Shown piece by piece: positions 28,752 to 38,639 of a stretch of 64,000 nucleotides of DNA. The position numbers and the translations under genes are program-made. The notes under the pieces were generated by a model. The model was not told where the DNA came from, searched no databases, and saw only the letters and a program-made list of their open reading frames with translations. This stretch comes from Rhodopseudomonas infernalis (GTDB lineage: Bacteria > Pseudomonadota > Alphaproteobacteria > Rhizobiales > Xanthobacteraceae). The stretch covers positions 124,001-188,000 of the forward strand of contig NZ_JAJNAL010000003.1 in NCBI RefSeq assembly GCF_022271405.1, read 5' to 3'. The number at the start of each line of letters is the position of its first letter. Positions within the stretch are counted from its first letter, which is position 1.

Positions 28752-28776
28752 GGAACACTGTCTCCGCGTCTGCGTT
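28752..28776 (+). promoter_or_regulatory. EcfG-type stress promoter for the 70-aa exported peptide
   Basis: GGAAC (28752-28756), 16 bases, then CGTT (28773-28776). The -10 lies 35 bases from the ATG at 28812. The spacing and the CGTT core equal those of the malQ promoter. Confidence 0.65.
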
Positions 28777-28811
28777 GGAATGTCGCAGATTCCATTCTCC
28801 GGGAGACAAGC

Positions 28812-29024
28812 ATGAAGCGCATCGCTCTGTGTGCCGCGATCCTCGCGGTGGCGTTCACGTCGGCGGCCGAAGCCAAGGGCTGCATCAAGGGCGCCATCGT
28901 CGGGGGCATTGCGGGCCATTTCGCCGGCCACGGCAAACTCGGCGCCGCGGCAGGCTGTGTGATCGGCCACCACGAAGCAAACAAGGCAGACAAGAAGGCT
29001 CAGCCGCAGAACGGACAGAACTAA
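28812..29024 (+). CDS. Small exported glycine-zipper-like protein
   Basis: A 70-residue protein of unknown function. It begins with a clear signal peptide, MKRIALCAAILAVAFTSAAEA, probably cut after AEA. The mature part GCIKGAIVGGIAGHFAGHGK, GAAAGCVIGHHEAN has spaced glycines as in glycine-zipper proteins, two Cys and several His, and ends in a polar tail. It could sit in the periplasm or insert in a membrane. The ATG has CGGGAGA upstream, and the EcfG-type promoter at 28752-28776 excludes the longer frame. It is probably stress-induced. Confidence 0.75.
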   Translation: MKRIALCAAILAVAFTSAAEAKGCIKGAIVGGIAGHFAGHGKLGAAAGCVIGHHEANKADKKAQPQNGQN

Positions 29025-29056
29025 CTGCCGGCATGAGCCCGCTGTCCGCGAGCATC

Positions 29057-29098
29057 GCGAAGCAATCGAAGCCCCAAATCCGGGCTCGATTGCTTCGC
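29057..29098. repeat. GAAGCAATC hairpin (repeat family A, short form) between convergent genes
   Basis: Arms 29057-29074 and 29082-29098 form a 17-base-pair stem with one bulged A and a 7-base loop. The arm sequence GCGAAGCAATC is shared with the longer repeats at 34563-34682 and 38172-38253. It lies between the 70-aa gene and convergent adh, so it may also end transcription from both sides, though no T tract follows. Confidence 0.6.
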
Positions 29099-29130
29099 TG
29101 ATTCCGCCATAGTGCCGGCTCGGCGCGCTG

Positions 29131-30183
29131 CTACGGCGTCAGCACCGCGCGCCCGATCAGCTTGCCCTTCTGCAGGTCAATTAACGCCTGGTTGGCATTC
29201 GGCAACGGCATCGGTGTAACGGGGATCGGCGCAATCTTCTTGGCACGGACGAGGTCGAGCAACTCCTGCGTCTCGGCGAGATTGCCGACGTAGCTGCCCT
29301 GGATGGTGATCGCCTTCATCGGAATGAACGGCAGAGCCCACGGCGCGCCGCCGCCGAACAGACCGACAATCACCAGCTTGCCGCCCTTCGTGAGACAATC
29401 AAAGCCAAGCTGCGCGGTCTGCGCATTGCCTACCAGATCGAGCGCGCCACGGATCGGCATGCCGGCCTTGGCCATGATCTGCTCCAGCGCGTCGGGCGCT
29501 GCGCCGTCGACCGAGGCGAGCGCGCCGGCTTTCTCGGCCGCCTCACGCTTGGAGGCGTCGATATCCACCATGATGGCGCCCTTGCCGCCCATCGCCTTGA
29601 GCAGCGACAGCGCCATCAGCCCCAGGCCGCCGGCGCCGAAGATCACGATGGGCTCGTCGAGGCAGAAATCGAGCTTCTTCAGCGCACTGTAAGTCGTGAT
29701 GCCCGAGCACGCATAGGGCGCCGCCGTGACCGGATCGAGGCCTTCGAGGCTGAGCAGATAGCGCGGATGCGGAACGATCAGTTCGTCCGAGTAGCCGCCG
29801 TCGCAATACACGCCGAGAAATCGCGGCTTGAGGCACATGTTCTCGTCGCCGGCCTTGCACACCGCGCATTGGCCGCAGCCGATCCACGGATAGACCAGCG
29901 CAACGTCGCCGATGTTCGCGTCCTTGGCGTCGGGTCCCGCCGCAACAATCTCGCCAACCGTTTCGTGGCCCATCGTCAGCGGCAGAGCGACGCCGCGATC
30001 CTGAAGCGACAGCCGTTTGCGGCCGTGGCCGAGTTCGTAGCCGCCTTCCCAGATGTGCAGATCGCTGTGGCAGACGCCGGCGGCCTTGACGCGGACCAGC
30101 ACCTGCGTGCCGGTCAATTCCGGCGTCGGCCGGTTGTCTTCGCTGAGCGGCTGACCGAAACCGGTGACACGGAAGCTCTTCAT
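29131..30183 (-). CDS. Zinc-dependent alcohol dehydrogenase (MDR family)
   Basis: A 350-residue medium-chain dehydrogenase that interconverts alcohols and aldehydes or ketones with NAD(P). Seen: AGVCHSDLHIWEGG with catalytic-zinc Cys, MGHETVGEI with the His-Glu pair, the structural zinc lobe GCGQCAVCKAGDENMC with four Cys, and the Rossmann motif FGAGGLGLMA followed by an acidic VDIDASK that suggests NAD preference. The substrate cannot be read. It stands alone, on the minus strand, 76 bases after the end of the nitronate monooxygenase gene, so co-transcription with it is possible. Confidence 0.9.
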   Translation of the reverse strand: MKSFRVTGFGQPLSEDNRPTPELTGTQVLVRVKAAGVCHSDLHIWEGGYELGHGRKRLSLQDRGVALPLTMGHETVGEIVAAGPDAKDANIGDVALVYPWIGCGQCAVCKAGDENMCLKPRFLGVYCDGGYSDELIVPHPRYLLSLEGLDPVTAAPYACSGITTYSALKKLDFCLDEPIVIFGAGGLGLMALSLLKAMGGKGAIMVDIDASKREAAEKAGALASVDGAAPDALEQIMAKAGMPIRGALDLVGNAQTAQLGFDCLTKGGKLVIVGLFGGGAPWALPFIPMKAITIQGSYVGNLAETQELLDLVRAKKIAPIPVTPMPLPNANQALIDLQKGKLIGRAVLTP

Positions 30184-30259
30184 GGCGTGTTCTCCCTATT
30201 ATTGTTGCGGCCGAATATGTCACGACGCCGCAGGGCCGTCGACCCGCGCCGCGCGTTGC

Positions 30260-31222
30260 TTATGCTGCCGAGCGAAATTCACCGGCAGTTTGCTGCACAA
30301 GCTCAGCCACCGTCACGACGCCGCCGACGCCCGACGCCGAATGGCCCGCGCTCCAGATATCGCGCCAGCGCTTCGGCCGCTGCTCGCGCGCGCCGACATC
30401 GATGTCCTTTCCGATGTCGATCGCGCCGCGCTCCGGCAGATCGTTTGGATCGAGCCCCGCCGCGACGATCGAAGGCCGCAGCATGTTGGTCTGCAACCCG
30501 GTGAACGCCTTGGTGAGCAGAATGTCGTCGGCCGAGGAGTCGACCAGCATCGCCTTGTAGCGCGGATCGGCGAGACTCTCCTGCGTGGCGATGAATTTGG
30601 TACCCATGTAGCCGAGATCGCAGCCGAGCGCCGTGGCGGCACGCAGCGCGACGCCGTCACTGATTCCGCCGGCAAGCACGATGACGCCGTCGTAGAATTT
30701 GCGCACCGCGCGAACGAAGGCGAACGGATTGAGCCAACCGGTCTGCCCGCCCGCGCCTGCCGTCAGCAGCACGAGGCCATCCGCGCCCGCTTCAGCCGCA
30801 CGCTCCGCATGACGAATACTCGCGACGTCGGCCAACACCATCGCGCCGGCGTCATGCAGCGGCTTGATAACCGGCTCGGGCGAGCCGACGCTGGTGATGA
30901 CGATCTCTGGCTTGTGCGCGAGCAGCACGGCCAGGTCGTCGGCGAGCCGCGCGTTGGAGCGATGCACGATGAGATTGGGACACCAGGGAGCCGCGCGCTT
31001 CCCCGCTTTGTCCGCATGCGCCTGCGCGCTCTGTTCGATCGTGCCGATCCAACTATCCAATTGTTCCGTACTGCGGCAATTCACCGTCGGAAACGAGCCG
31101 ATCACGCCGTGTGCGCACGCGGCAGCGACCAGATCGACGCCAGATACCAGGAACATCGGTGCCGCGATCAGCGGCAACTCGAGCCGGTCGCGGAATTTGC
31201 TGAGACGATCGGCTGCAGCCAA
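30260..31222 (-). CDS. Nitronate monooxygenase (2-nitropropane dioxygenase family)
   Basis: A 320-residue FMN-dependent TIM-barrel enzyme that oxidises nitronates such as propionate-3-nitronate to harmless products. Seen: LPLIAAPMFLVSG (FMN site), IGSFPTVNCRS, ADGLVLLTAGAGGQTG, and VLAGGISDG, all typical of the family. The start is decided by a ribosome binding site: GGAGG at 31230-31234 lies seven bases before a TTG at 31222. The longer frame would run through the promoter and start of the divergent CoA ligase. Some relatives are enoyl-ACP reductases, so the substrate is not certain. Confidence 0.85.
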   Translation of the reverse strand: MAAADRLSKFRDRLELPLIAAPMFLVSGVDLVAAACAHGVIGSFPTVNCRSTEQLDSWIGTIEQSAQAHADKAGKRAAPWCPNLIVHRSNARLADDLAVLLAHKPEIVITSVGSPEPVIKPLHDAGAMVLADVASIRHAERAAEAGADGLVLLTAGAGGQTGWLNPFAFVRAVRKFYDGVIVLAGGISDGVALRAATALGCDLGYMGTKFIATQESLADPRYKAMLVDSSADDILLTKAFTGLQTNMLRPSIVAAGLDPNDLPERGAIDIGKDIDVGAREQRPKRWRDIWSAGHSASGVGGVVTVAELVQQTAGEFRSAA

Positions 31223-31334
31223 GGTCGTTCCTCCAATATCATCTTTGGTGTTTCGCCGCGTGACCGGCGTGCTACTCTTGAGGCGAACATTGGCATGCGC
31301 AAAAGCCGATGACAAACATTCGGGAGCAAGCCCC

Positions 31335-32897
31335 ATGACCAACGCCCTCAACGCCTTTCCGACTGCCGGCACGCAGACGCTGCGCGCGCTGTCGCGCTAT
31401 CCGACGCGGACCGCGTTCAGTTGGCCGGGCGGCACGCTGGGCTATCGCGGCGCGGTCGACATGATCGGCAGCATCCAGAAAGTATTCATGGGGCTCGGCG
31501 CGCAACCCGGCACGCGCGTCGCAATGCTCACCGCCAACCGTGCTGAAACGTGGTGCGCTGGCGTCGCCGCGCAGCTCAGCCGTTTCGCCATCACCTGGCT
31601 GCATCCGCTCGGCTCGCGCGAAGATCAGATCGACCAGATCGAGGACTCCGGCGCCGAGATCCTGGTGATCGATGCGGCTGCCTTTCTGCAGCGCGGTGGC
31701 GAGCTGGCGATGCAGGCGCGCGGCCTGCGCCACGTCTTCACCGTCGGCTGCGCCGATTACGGCCTCGACCTGCTGGTCGCGCTCGACAAAGCTGGCAGCG
31801 CCACGCCGAAAGATTTCGCGCAGCTCGACGACGTTGCCGTGCTGAACTACACCGGCGGCACCACCGGAAAATCCAAGGGCGCGTTGCGCCGGCATCGCGA
31901 GAACGCCGGCTTCGCCAGCGCCATCCTGGCCGATTTCGAAATCCCGATGGACCCGCGCTATCTGACCGTGGCGCCGATCAGCCATGTCGCGGGCACCAAG
32001 GTGCTGCCGGCGTTGATGCGCGGCGGCACCATCCACATGATGAAGGGCTTCGATCCCGAAGCGGTGCTGCAGACCATCCAGCGCGAGAAGATCAACTTCA
32101 CGCTGTTCGTGCCGACGATGATCTACGTGCTGCTCGATCATCCCGCGCTGGCGAAGACCGATCTGAGTTCGCTCGATCTGGTGCTGTACGGCGCCTCGCC
32201 GATGTCGCCGACACGGCTGATCGAAGGCATCGAGCGGATCGGTCCGGTGTTCTCGCAGCTTTACGGCCAGACCGAGTGCTATCCGGTGTCGGTGCTGCGC
32301 AAGGCCGATCACGATCCGAAGCAGCCCGAGTTGTTCCTGTCGTGCGGCTTCCCGATCGCTGCGTGTGACGCGCGGATTCTCGACGACAACGATCAGGAAG
32401 TTGCGGACGGCGAAGCCGGCGAGATCTGCGTGCGGGCGCCGCACGTGATGAAGGAATACTGGAAACGTCCGGAGCAGACCGCTGAGACGCTGAAGAGCGG
32501 CTGGCTGCACACCGGCGACATCGCCAAGCGCGACGACCGCGGCTACATGTACATCCTCGACCGCAAGAAGGACATGATCGTGTCCGGCGGCTTCAACATC
32601 TTCCCGCGCGAAGTCGAGGACGTGTTGTCGACCCACAGCGGCGTCGCGATGGTCGCGGTCGTCGGCGTGCCCGACGACAAATGGGGCGAAGCCGTCACCG
32701 CGGTCGTCGTGACCAAACCCGGCGTACAGCCGGACGAACGCGAACTGATCGAGCTGGTAAAGACCCGCAAGGGCTCGGCGCATGCGCCGAAGCAGATCAA
32801 GTTCGTCACCGAAATGCCGATGACCGGCGTCGGCAAGATCGACAAGAAGGTGCTCCGCGCGGAATTCTGGCAAGGCCGCGATCGGATGGTTGGGTAG
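31335..32897 (+). CDS. AMP-dependent acyl-CoA synthetase/ligase
   Basis: A 520-residue ANL-superfamily enzyme that activates a carboxylic acid via an acyl-adenylate and transfers it to CoA. Seen: P-loop YTGGTTGKSKGAL near residue 180, VLYGASPMSPTRL, LYGQTECYPVS, GWLHTGDIAKRDDRGY, DRKKDMIVSGGFNIFPREVE (hinge), and the catalytic Lys region GVGKIDKKVLR near the C terminus. The chain-length class cannot be told. It is divergent from the nitronate monooxygenase, with 112 bases between the starts, and is followed by a repeat. I used ATG at 31335 because the longer frame is antisense to that gene. Confidence 0.9.
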   Translation: MTNALNAFPTAGTQTLRALSRYPTRTAFSWPGGTLGYRGAVDMIGSIQKVFMGLGAQPGTRVAMLTANRAETWCAGVAAQLSRFAITWLHPLGSREDQIDQIEDSGAEILVIDAAAFLQRGGELAMQARGLRHVFTVGCADYGLDLLVALDKAGSATPKDFAQLDDVAVLNYTGGTTGKSKGALRRHRENAGFASAILADFEIPMDPRYLTVAPISHVAGTKVLPALMRGGTIHMMKGFDPEAVLQTIQREKINFTLFVPTMIYVLLDHPALAKTDLSSLDLVLYGASPMSPTRLIEGIERIGPVFSQLYGQTECYPVSVLRKADHDPKQPELFLSCGFPIAACDARILDDNDQEVADGEAGEICVRAPHVMKEYWKRPEQTAETLKSGWLHTGDIAKRDDRGYMYILDRKKDMIVSGGFNIFPREVEDVLSTHSGVAMVAVVGVPDDKWGEAVTAVVVTKPGVQPDERELIELVKTRKGSAHAPKQIKFVTEMPMTGVGKIDKKVLRAEFWQGRDRMVG

Positions 32898-32908
32898 TTC
32901 CTCTCCGC

Positions 32909-33008
32909 CGTCATTCAGGGGCGCACGCAGCGCGAACCCGGAATCTGACACGCAAACAACCTCGAGATTCCGGGTTCGCGCAGCTTCGCTGCGCGCCCCG
33001 GAATGACG
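32909..33008. repeat. Intergenic palindromic repeat, family B copy 2
   Basis: Imperfect palindrome with arms CGTCATTCAGGGGCGC / GCGCGCCCCGGAATGACG and inner CGAACCCGGAATCT / AGATTCCGGGTTCG. It lies between the convergent CoA ligase and ureF. The family is the same as at 27009-27160. Confidence 0.65.
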
Positions 33009-33045
33009 CTGTGCCTGTTACTCGCACCACGAGCCGGCAGGCATC

Positions 33046-33771
33046 CTACGACCGGAACAGCCGGGTGTACTGCGTTTCGTGACGCAGGCTGGCGAGGTCG
33101 GCGCGGAAGGTGGCGCTGCCGAGGTCGTCGAGCGAAGCTGTCAGCGCACGCTCACCGGTGCTGATGACCACCGGTTCGAGCGCGGCGAGGACGCGCTGGC
33201 TGTCGGTCTGACCGAGCGGGACCAGCCGGGCGCCAGCCGAGATCCAGTTCGAGACCACCGCGTGCAGGAATGCGTGCAGCGTGGCGGCGAGCGGCACGCC
33301 GTGCACGGCGCTGATGAGACCGACCGCGACCGGATAGGCCAGCGCGCCGTCACAGGCATTCACGGCACGGTCCAGCCCATCGCTCGCCCAAGCGTTGCGG
33401 ACGATTTCGATAAAGGCGCGGCCCTGCGCGGTGGTTTCGAGATGACGCTCGGCCGAGGGCACGAAGGCGACGGCCAGTTCGGCGACATCGCGCAGCGCCT
33501 GAGCGTTGCCCGTCACCGTGGTGCGGTAGGCATGAGCGAGGAACACGCCGTCGCAGAAACCCGCGCCGTGTTCGAGCATCGCCGCCAGCCAGTCGCGCAG
33601 GCTCGTTGCGTCGGTGACGTCGCCCGCTTCCACGGCCCATTCGATGCCGCTCGAATAGGAGAACGCGCCGACCGGAAACGACGGCGACAGCCACGTCATC
33701 AGCCGGTACAGCGCCGCGCCCTGCTGCGCCGACAGCGGCTCGCTCGCCGAGGCGCCCGGCTCAGTGCTCAT
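33046..33771 (-). CDS. ureF: Urease accessory protein UreF
   Basis: UreF bridges UreD and UreG on apo-urease and gates nickel insertion. It is 241 residues long. Seen: [30 protein letters not shown], the family's N-terminal signature, then [22 protein letters not shown], and [21 protein letters not shown]. The ATG overlaps the end of ureE by 11 bases. The longer frame is antisense-like low-complexity sequence over the ureE His tail and is not real. UreG, its GTPase partner, normally follows; here the next gene is an unrelated convergent CoA ligase. Confidence 0.93.
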   Translation of the reverse strand: MSTEPGASASEPLSAQQGAALYRLMTWLSPSFPVGAFSYSSGIEWAVEAGDVTDATSLRDWLAAMLEHGAGFCDGVFLAHAYRTTVTGNAQALRDVAELAVAFVPSAERHLETTAQGRAFIEIVRNAWASDGLDRAVNACDGALAYPVAVGLISAVHGVPLAATLHAFLHAVVSNWISAGARLVPLGQTDSQRVLAALEPVVISTGERALTASLDDLGSATFRADLASLRHETQYTRLFRS

Positions 33772-34417
33772 GCTTGTGGGAATGGCCGTGCGCGTGGCCA
33801 TGATCGTGGCCGCAGTGCTCGTCGTGCACGTGGCGATCGTGATCATGACCATGGGAGTGATCATGGCCCTGATGCCCATGACCGTGATCATCATGACCGT
33901 GATGGCCGTGATCGTGATCGTGATGGTCATGGTGATCGTGGCCATGATGGCCGTGATCGGCATGGCCATGCGCGCCGCTGTCGTGCGCCGGCGCATAGGC
34001 GCCGCCTTCGGGATCGAACGGCGCCTCGATCTCAACGGCCTTGCCGCCAAGCCCCTTCACCATGTCGGCGATGACGTGATCGCGGCGGATGCGGAGCGCC
34101 CTGGCCATGATCTGCGTCGGCAGATGCCGGTTGCCGAGATGCCAGGCCAGCCGCACCAGATGCAGCGGATCGTGGCCGCGGATTTCCAGCAGCGGCTCGG
34201 GCGCGGCAACGACTTCGATCAGCCGGCCGTCGTCGAGCACCAGCGCGTCGCCGCCGCGCAGCGCGACCGCGTGTTCGAGGTCGAGCAGGAATTCGAGGCC
34301 GCGGGTGCCGGTCATCGCCATGCGCCGCCGATGCCGGTCGTCAAACGCCAGCACCACGGTGTCGGCCGCCGGCCGCGTGAAGTGATATTGCCCGTAGACT
34401 TTGCTGGCTCGAATCAT
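33761..34417 (-). CDS. ureE: Urease nickel metallochaperone UreE with very long His tail
   Basis: UreE delivers nickel to the urease active site. The first 140 or so residues are the usual two-domain UreE ([20 protein letters not shown], then [14 protein letters not shown] with a metal-binding His, and [12 protein letters not shown]). After that comes a tail of about 75 residues containing about 35 His, spaced by Gly and Asp, with one Cys. Klebsiella UreE has a tail of roughly 15 residues, so this one is unusually long for the family. At 218 residues it could store many nickel ions. It overlaps ureF by 11 bases. Confidence 0.95.
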   Translation of the reverse strand: MIRASKVYGQYHFTRPAADTVVLAFDDRHRRRMAMTGTRGLEFLLDLEHAVALRGGDALVLDDGRLIEVVAAPEPLLEIRGHDPLHLVRLAWHLGNRHLPTQIMARALRIRRDHVIADMVKGLGGKAVEIEAPFDPEGGAYAPAHDSGAHGHADHGHHGHDHHDHHDHDHGHHGHDDHGHGHQGHDHSHGHDHDRHVHDEHCGHDHGHAHGHSHKHEH

Positions 34418-34562
34418 GGCGTGCTCATCGCATATCAGGACGAGCCAAGAGCTTTAGAGCATTTCCCGGGCGAGGGAAATCCGGATCGCGCGGCAGGGCG
34501 AGGACTGACGAGGCCGCTTAACGGCTGTGCGCAGCTCCGCGCGAGTGACCACCTTTCCCCGT

Positions 34563-34682
34563 CGTCATTGCGAGGAGCGAAGCGGCGAAGCAATCCAGAG
34601 GCTCAGCACACCGGTGCTGGATTGCTTCGCGGAGCCTGTCATCGGGCCGGCCGAAGGCCGGACCCGTTGGCTCGCAATGACG
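34563..34682. repeat. Intergenic palindromic repeat, family A copy 1
   Basis: Outer arms CGTCATTGCGAG / CTCGCAATGACG (12 of 12) and inner arms GCGAAGCAATCCAG (34585-34598) / CTGGATTGCTTCGC (34617-34630, 14 of 14). A small extra GGCCGGCC-AAGGCCGG hairpin sits on the right side. It lies between ureE and the second small monooxygenase, inside the urease operon. The same family recurs at 38172-38253. Confidence 0.75.
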
Positions 34683-34694
34683 CGGAGAGGCCTC

Positions 34695-34994
34695 TCAGAA
34701 CGTCTCGATCTTGGCGTCGCTGATGATCTCGATCACCGTCGGCGAGGCCTTGAGCGGCGCCGACAATTCGCGCCACACCTTCATGTGCGGCGCGCGGGCG
34801 TGGGCGTTGAGATCCTCACGGCTTTCCCAGCGCTCGACCACCACGAAGGTGTTCGGATCGTTGATCGAGATATGGTTCTCGTAAGCGATGCAGCCCTTCT
34901 CCTTGCGGGTCTCGGCAATGCACGCCTTGGCGCCGGCGATGAAGGCGTCACGCGACTCCGGCTTCACCTGCGTGGTGGCGACGACGTAGATCAT
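34695..34994 (-). CDS. Antibiotic-biosynthesis-monooxygenase-fold protein, copy 2
   Basis: A 99-residue dimeric alpha/beta-barrel (ABM/YgiN-like) protein. Seen: IYVVATTQVKPESRDAFIAGAKACIAETRKE, YENHISINDPNTFVVVERWESREDLNAH and HMKVW, the family's pattern with the WE..E..H signature. Related proteins are quinol monooxygenases, haem-degrading enzymes or of unknown role. It is the downstream member of a tandem pair with the gene at 35030-35329, which begins with the same IYVVAT. Start at ATG 34994 matches its sister's length exactly. Confidence 0.85.
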   Translation of the reverse strand: MIYVVATTQVKPESRDAFIAGAKACIAETRKEKGCIAYENHISINDPNTFVVVERWESREDLNAHARAPHMKVWRELSAPLKASPTVIEIISDAKIETF

Positions 34995-35029
34995 GGGGAT
35001 TGTCCCTTCTCGTTGGTCGCGAACGCCGC

Positions 35030-35329
35030 TTACTTCACGTCCACCTTGGCGGGCGTGATGATCTCGATCTTCGGCGGCGCCGAAAGGCACTTCGCCGCGG
35101 CGCGGCCGAACGCCTTGAAGTGCTCCGTCTTGCCGTGCGGTCCGAGCGCCTCGACGTTTTCCCACTGCTCGACGAACACCATCTGGGTCGGATCGGTGAC
35201 GCTCTCGTGCAGATCGTAAGCGACGTTGCCGGGTTCCTGGCGCGTGCCGGCGATGCACTCCTTGGCGGCGGCGATCAGCTCGGCCCGCATCTCGGGCTTC
35301 ACGGTGAGTGTGGCGACGACATAGATCAC
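35030..35329 (-). CDS. Antibiotic-biosynthesis-monooxygenase-fold protein, copy 1
   Basis: A 99-residue ABM-fold protein and tandem paralogue of the gene that follows it. Seen: IYVVATLTVKPEMRAELIAAAKECIAGTRQEPG, YDLHESVTDPTQMVFVEQWENVEALGPH and HFKAF, aligning along the whole length with copy 2. The two differ at many positions, so the duplication is old. They lie between ureC and ureE but have no known part in urease maturation. Function unknown. Confidence 0.85.
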   Translation of the reverse strand: MIYVVATLTVKPEMRAELIAAAKECIAGTRQEPGNVAYDLHESVTDPTQMVFVEQWENVEALGPHGKTEHFKAFGRAAAKCLSAPPKIEIITPAKVDVK

Positions 35330-35463
35330 GGATATTCCTCCCGGCGGTTTTTCGTTGCGGCGCGAGCGCCGTGCGCGACCATAGGCGGATGACTGCGGGG
35401 ATGCAAAGGGCGCTGGGTGGCACCCTCACGTTGGCGGCCCCTGCATAAGCGACGAGAGTGGTC

Positions 35464-35570
35464 GTAGCCCGGATGCAGCGACGCGAAATCCGGGACAGCG
35501 CCGGTGTATCGCACGACGTCGAGGCTGCGGATCCGGTGCCCTCGATTGCGCTTCGCTTCATCGAGGCTAC
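35464..35570. repeat. Intergenic palindromic repeat, family E
   Basis: GTAGCCCGGATGCAGCGACG at the left and a CATCGAGGCTAC end at the right make an imperfect inverted repeat, with internal AATCCGGG / ATCCGG-type pairing. It fills most of the 266-base gap between ureC and the first small monooxygenase. The open frame across it (35326-35580, minus) is not a gene. Confidence 0.55.
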
Positions 35571-35595
35571 GGTGAGCCACGACGGCTTCCTCGCC

Positions 35596-37304
<1,709 letters not shown>

Positions 37305-37308
<4 letters not shown>

Positions 37309-37841
37309 AACACAGCCCTCGCACGCGCGGCGGTTTCGTTGAAGAGATGGTCGAGGCGTTCGTTGGCGCCGCGGCAGCCGGCCGCGACCTGCTCGGCCCA
37401 TTCGAGATAATCGATCAGCCGCTCGCGTTCCCATTCGTCCGGCGGCGAGAAGATCAGCGACCGCACATTGCTGATCTTGTCGGCGAGCTTGATCATACGG
37501 GCGCGCGGCGCCAGATGCGGCGCATGCTCGACCTGATGGCGCTTGCGCACCGCGCGCGGCAGCGACATGTCATCGGTGCATGCGACCACGAGCTCGGCGA
37601 CATCTTCGCTGAAGCGCTCGACGAGATCGTCGCGGCTGGTGTCGGAATCCTCGATGGCATCGTGCAGCCAGCCCGCGGCGACCAACGCGGCGTCGCCGCC
37701 ATCGGTCGCGGACGCCAGCATCTCGGCGACTTCGGCGAGGTGATTGAGATAGGGCTCGCGCGACGAGCCCTTGCGCCGCTGCCCGGCATGGCAGCGGGCG
37801 GCAAAATCGGCAGCGCGTGAGACCAGCACGAGATCGGTCAT
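37305..37841 (-). CDS. MESH1-type HD-domain hydrolase, probable small alarmone hydrolase
   Basis: A 178-residue HD-domain protein like the hydrolase half of SpoT and like animal MESH1, which cleaves 3'-pyrophosphate from (p)ppGpp. Seen: [18 protein letters not shown] with His34, [13 protein letters not shown] with His60-Asp61 and Glu64-Asp65, VVACTDD, and [11 protein letters not shown] with Asp121. Positions and length are within one residue of human MESH1 (His35, His61, Asp62, Glu65, Asp66, Asp122; 179 aa). There is no synthetase or TGS domain. The ATG abuts the ureB stop and the stop overlaps the ureC start, so it is translated as part of the urease operon. MESH1-type enzymes can also act on NADPH, so the substrate is unproven. 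Confidence 0.85.
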
Positions 37842-38147
37842 CTACAACTTGCCCATCACATCGCCGCGGAAGCCGTAGATCACGCGCTTGCCGGCGAGCG
37901 CGACGAGCTGCACGTCGCGGCTCTGGCCGGGCTCGAAGCGGACCGCGGTGCCGGCCGCGATGTCGAGCCGCATGCCGCGCGCCTTGTCGCGGTCGAAGCG
38001 TAGCGCCGGGTTGGTTTCGAAAAAATGGTAGTGCGAGCCCACCTGGATCGGCCGGTCGCCGGTGTTGGTCACCGTCAGCGTCACCGTGGCGCGCCCGGCA
38101 TTGAGTTCGATCTCGCCGTCTTCGATGAACAGTTCACCGGGAATCAT
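37842..38147 (-). CDS. ureB: Urease subunit beta
   Basis: A non-catalytic structural subunit of the UreABC heterotrimer. It has 101 residues. Seen: [19 protein letters not shown] at the start, the conserved [21 protein letters not shown], and [14 protein letters not shown] at the end. All match UreB closely. The ATG at 38147 is the classic MIPGE start; the longer frame runs into a repeat. Its stop touches the start of the HD hydrolase. It is separated from ureA by a 142-base gap that holds a family A repeat. Confidence 0.96.
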   Translation of the reverse strand: MIPGELFIEDGEIELNAGRATVTLTVTNTGDRPIQVGSHYHFFETNPALRFDRDKARGMRLDIAAGTAVRFEPGQSRDVQLVALAGKRVIYGFRGDVMGKL

Positions 38148-38171
38148 GGACTTCTCCAAACGAAACAGCCC

Positions 38172-38253
38172 CGTCATTGCGAGCGAAGCGAAGCAATCCA
38201 GAGGAGGCATATGTTGCCTGGATCGCTTCGTCGCTTCGCTCCTCGCAATGACG
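38172..38253. repeat. Intergenic palindromic repeat, family A copy 2
   Basis: Compact copy (82 bases) of the family at 34563-34682, with CGTCATTGCGAGCGAAGCGA on the left and TCGCTCCTCGCAATGACG on the right. The inner AAGCAATCCAG pairs with CTGGATCGCTT. It is placed between ureA and ureB, genes whose products are needed in equal amounts. Confidence 0.75.
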
Positions 38254-38289
38254 AACGAGAGGATCTTTGCGAACAAGCCTGGGCATCGA

Positions 38290-38592
38290 CTACCTGATCG
38301 GCTGGTGCACGGTGACGAGCTTGGTGCCGTCGGGGAACGTCGCCTCGACCTGGATGTCGTGGATCATCTCGGCGATGCCGTCCATGCACTGCGCCCGGGT
38401 GAGCACCTGTGCGCCCGCCTGCATCAGCTCGGCGACGGTGCGGCCGTCGCGGGCGCCTTCGACGATGAAATCGGTGATCAGCGCGATCGCCTCGGGATGG
38501 TTGAGCTTGACGCCGCGCTCGAGGCGCCTGCGCGCCACCATCGCCGCCATTGAGACCAGCAGCTTGTCCTTTTCGCGGGGGGAGAGATTCAT
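38290..38592 (-). CDS. ureA: Urease subunit gamma
   Basis: The smallest structural subunit of urease, 100 residues. Seen: [58 protein letters not shown], and [19 protein letters not shown], an almost canonical UreA. The ATG at 38592 has the usual [11 protein letters not shown] start with GATCGAGTGCC upstream; no strong binding site is seen. It follows ureD by 47 bases. Confidence 0.97.
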   Translation of the reverse strand: MNLSPREKDKLLVSMAAMVARRRLERGVKLNHPEAIALITDFIVEGARDGRTVAELMQAGAQVLTRAQCMDGIAEMIHDIQVEATFPDGTKLVTVHQPIR

Positions 38593-38639
38593 GAAGGCAC
38601 TCGATCGATTGCAGAGGTCGTTGAGCGAACTGAATGTTA

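Noticed and set aside
30164-31312. 382-codon plus-strand frame over the nitronate monooxygenase gene
   Set aside because: Antisense shadow of a gene with clear FMN-site motifs; no recognisable domain.
31223-31372. Longer nitronate monooxygenase start
   Set aside because: It would overlap the start of the divergent CoA ligase; the TTG at 31222 has a strong GGAGG at proper distance and a family-typical N terminus.
33772-34050. Long N-terminal extension of ureF, rich in Met, Ile and Thr
   Set aside because: Out-of-frame reading of the ureE tail; UreF family length and the 11-base overlap support the start at 33771.
33764-34723. 319-codon plus-strand frame rich in Val, Met and Ile, looking like a membrane protein
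   Set aside because: It is the reverse complement of the ureE His/Gly/Asp tail (CAT/ATG periodicity) and runs on through ureE and a repeat. The hydrophobicity is an artefact of antisense His codons.
35326-35580. 84-codon minus-strand frame after ureC
   Set aside because: It lies within the family E repeat and continues past a monooxygenase start; no binding site or homology seen.
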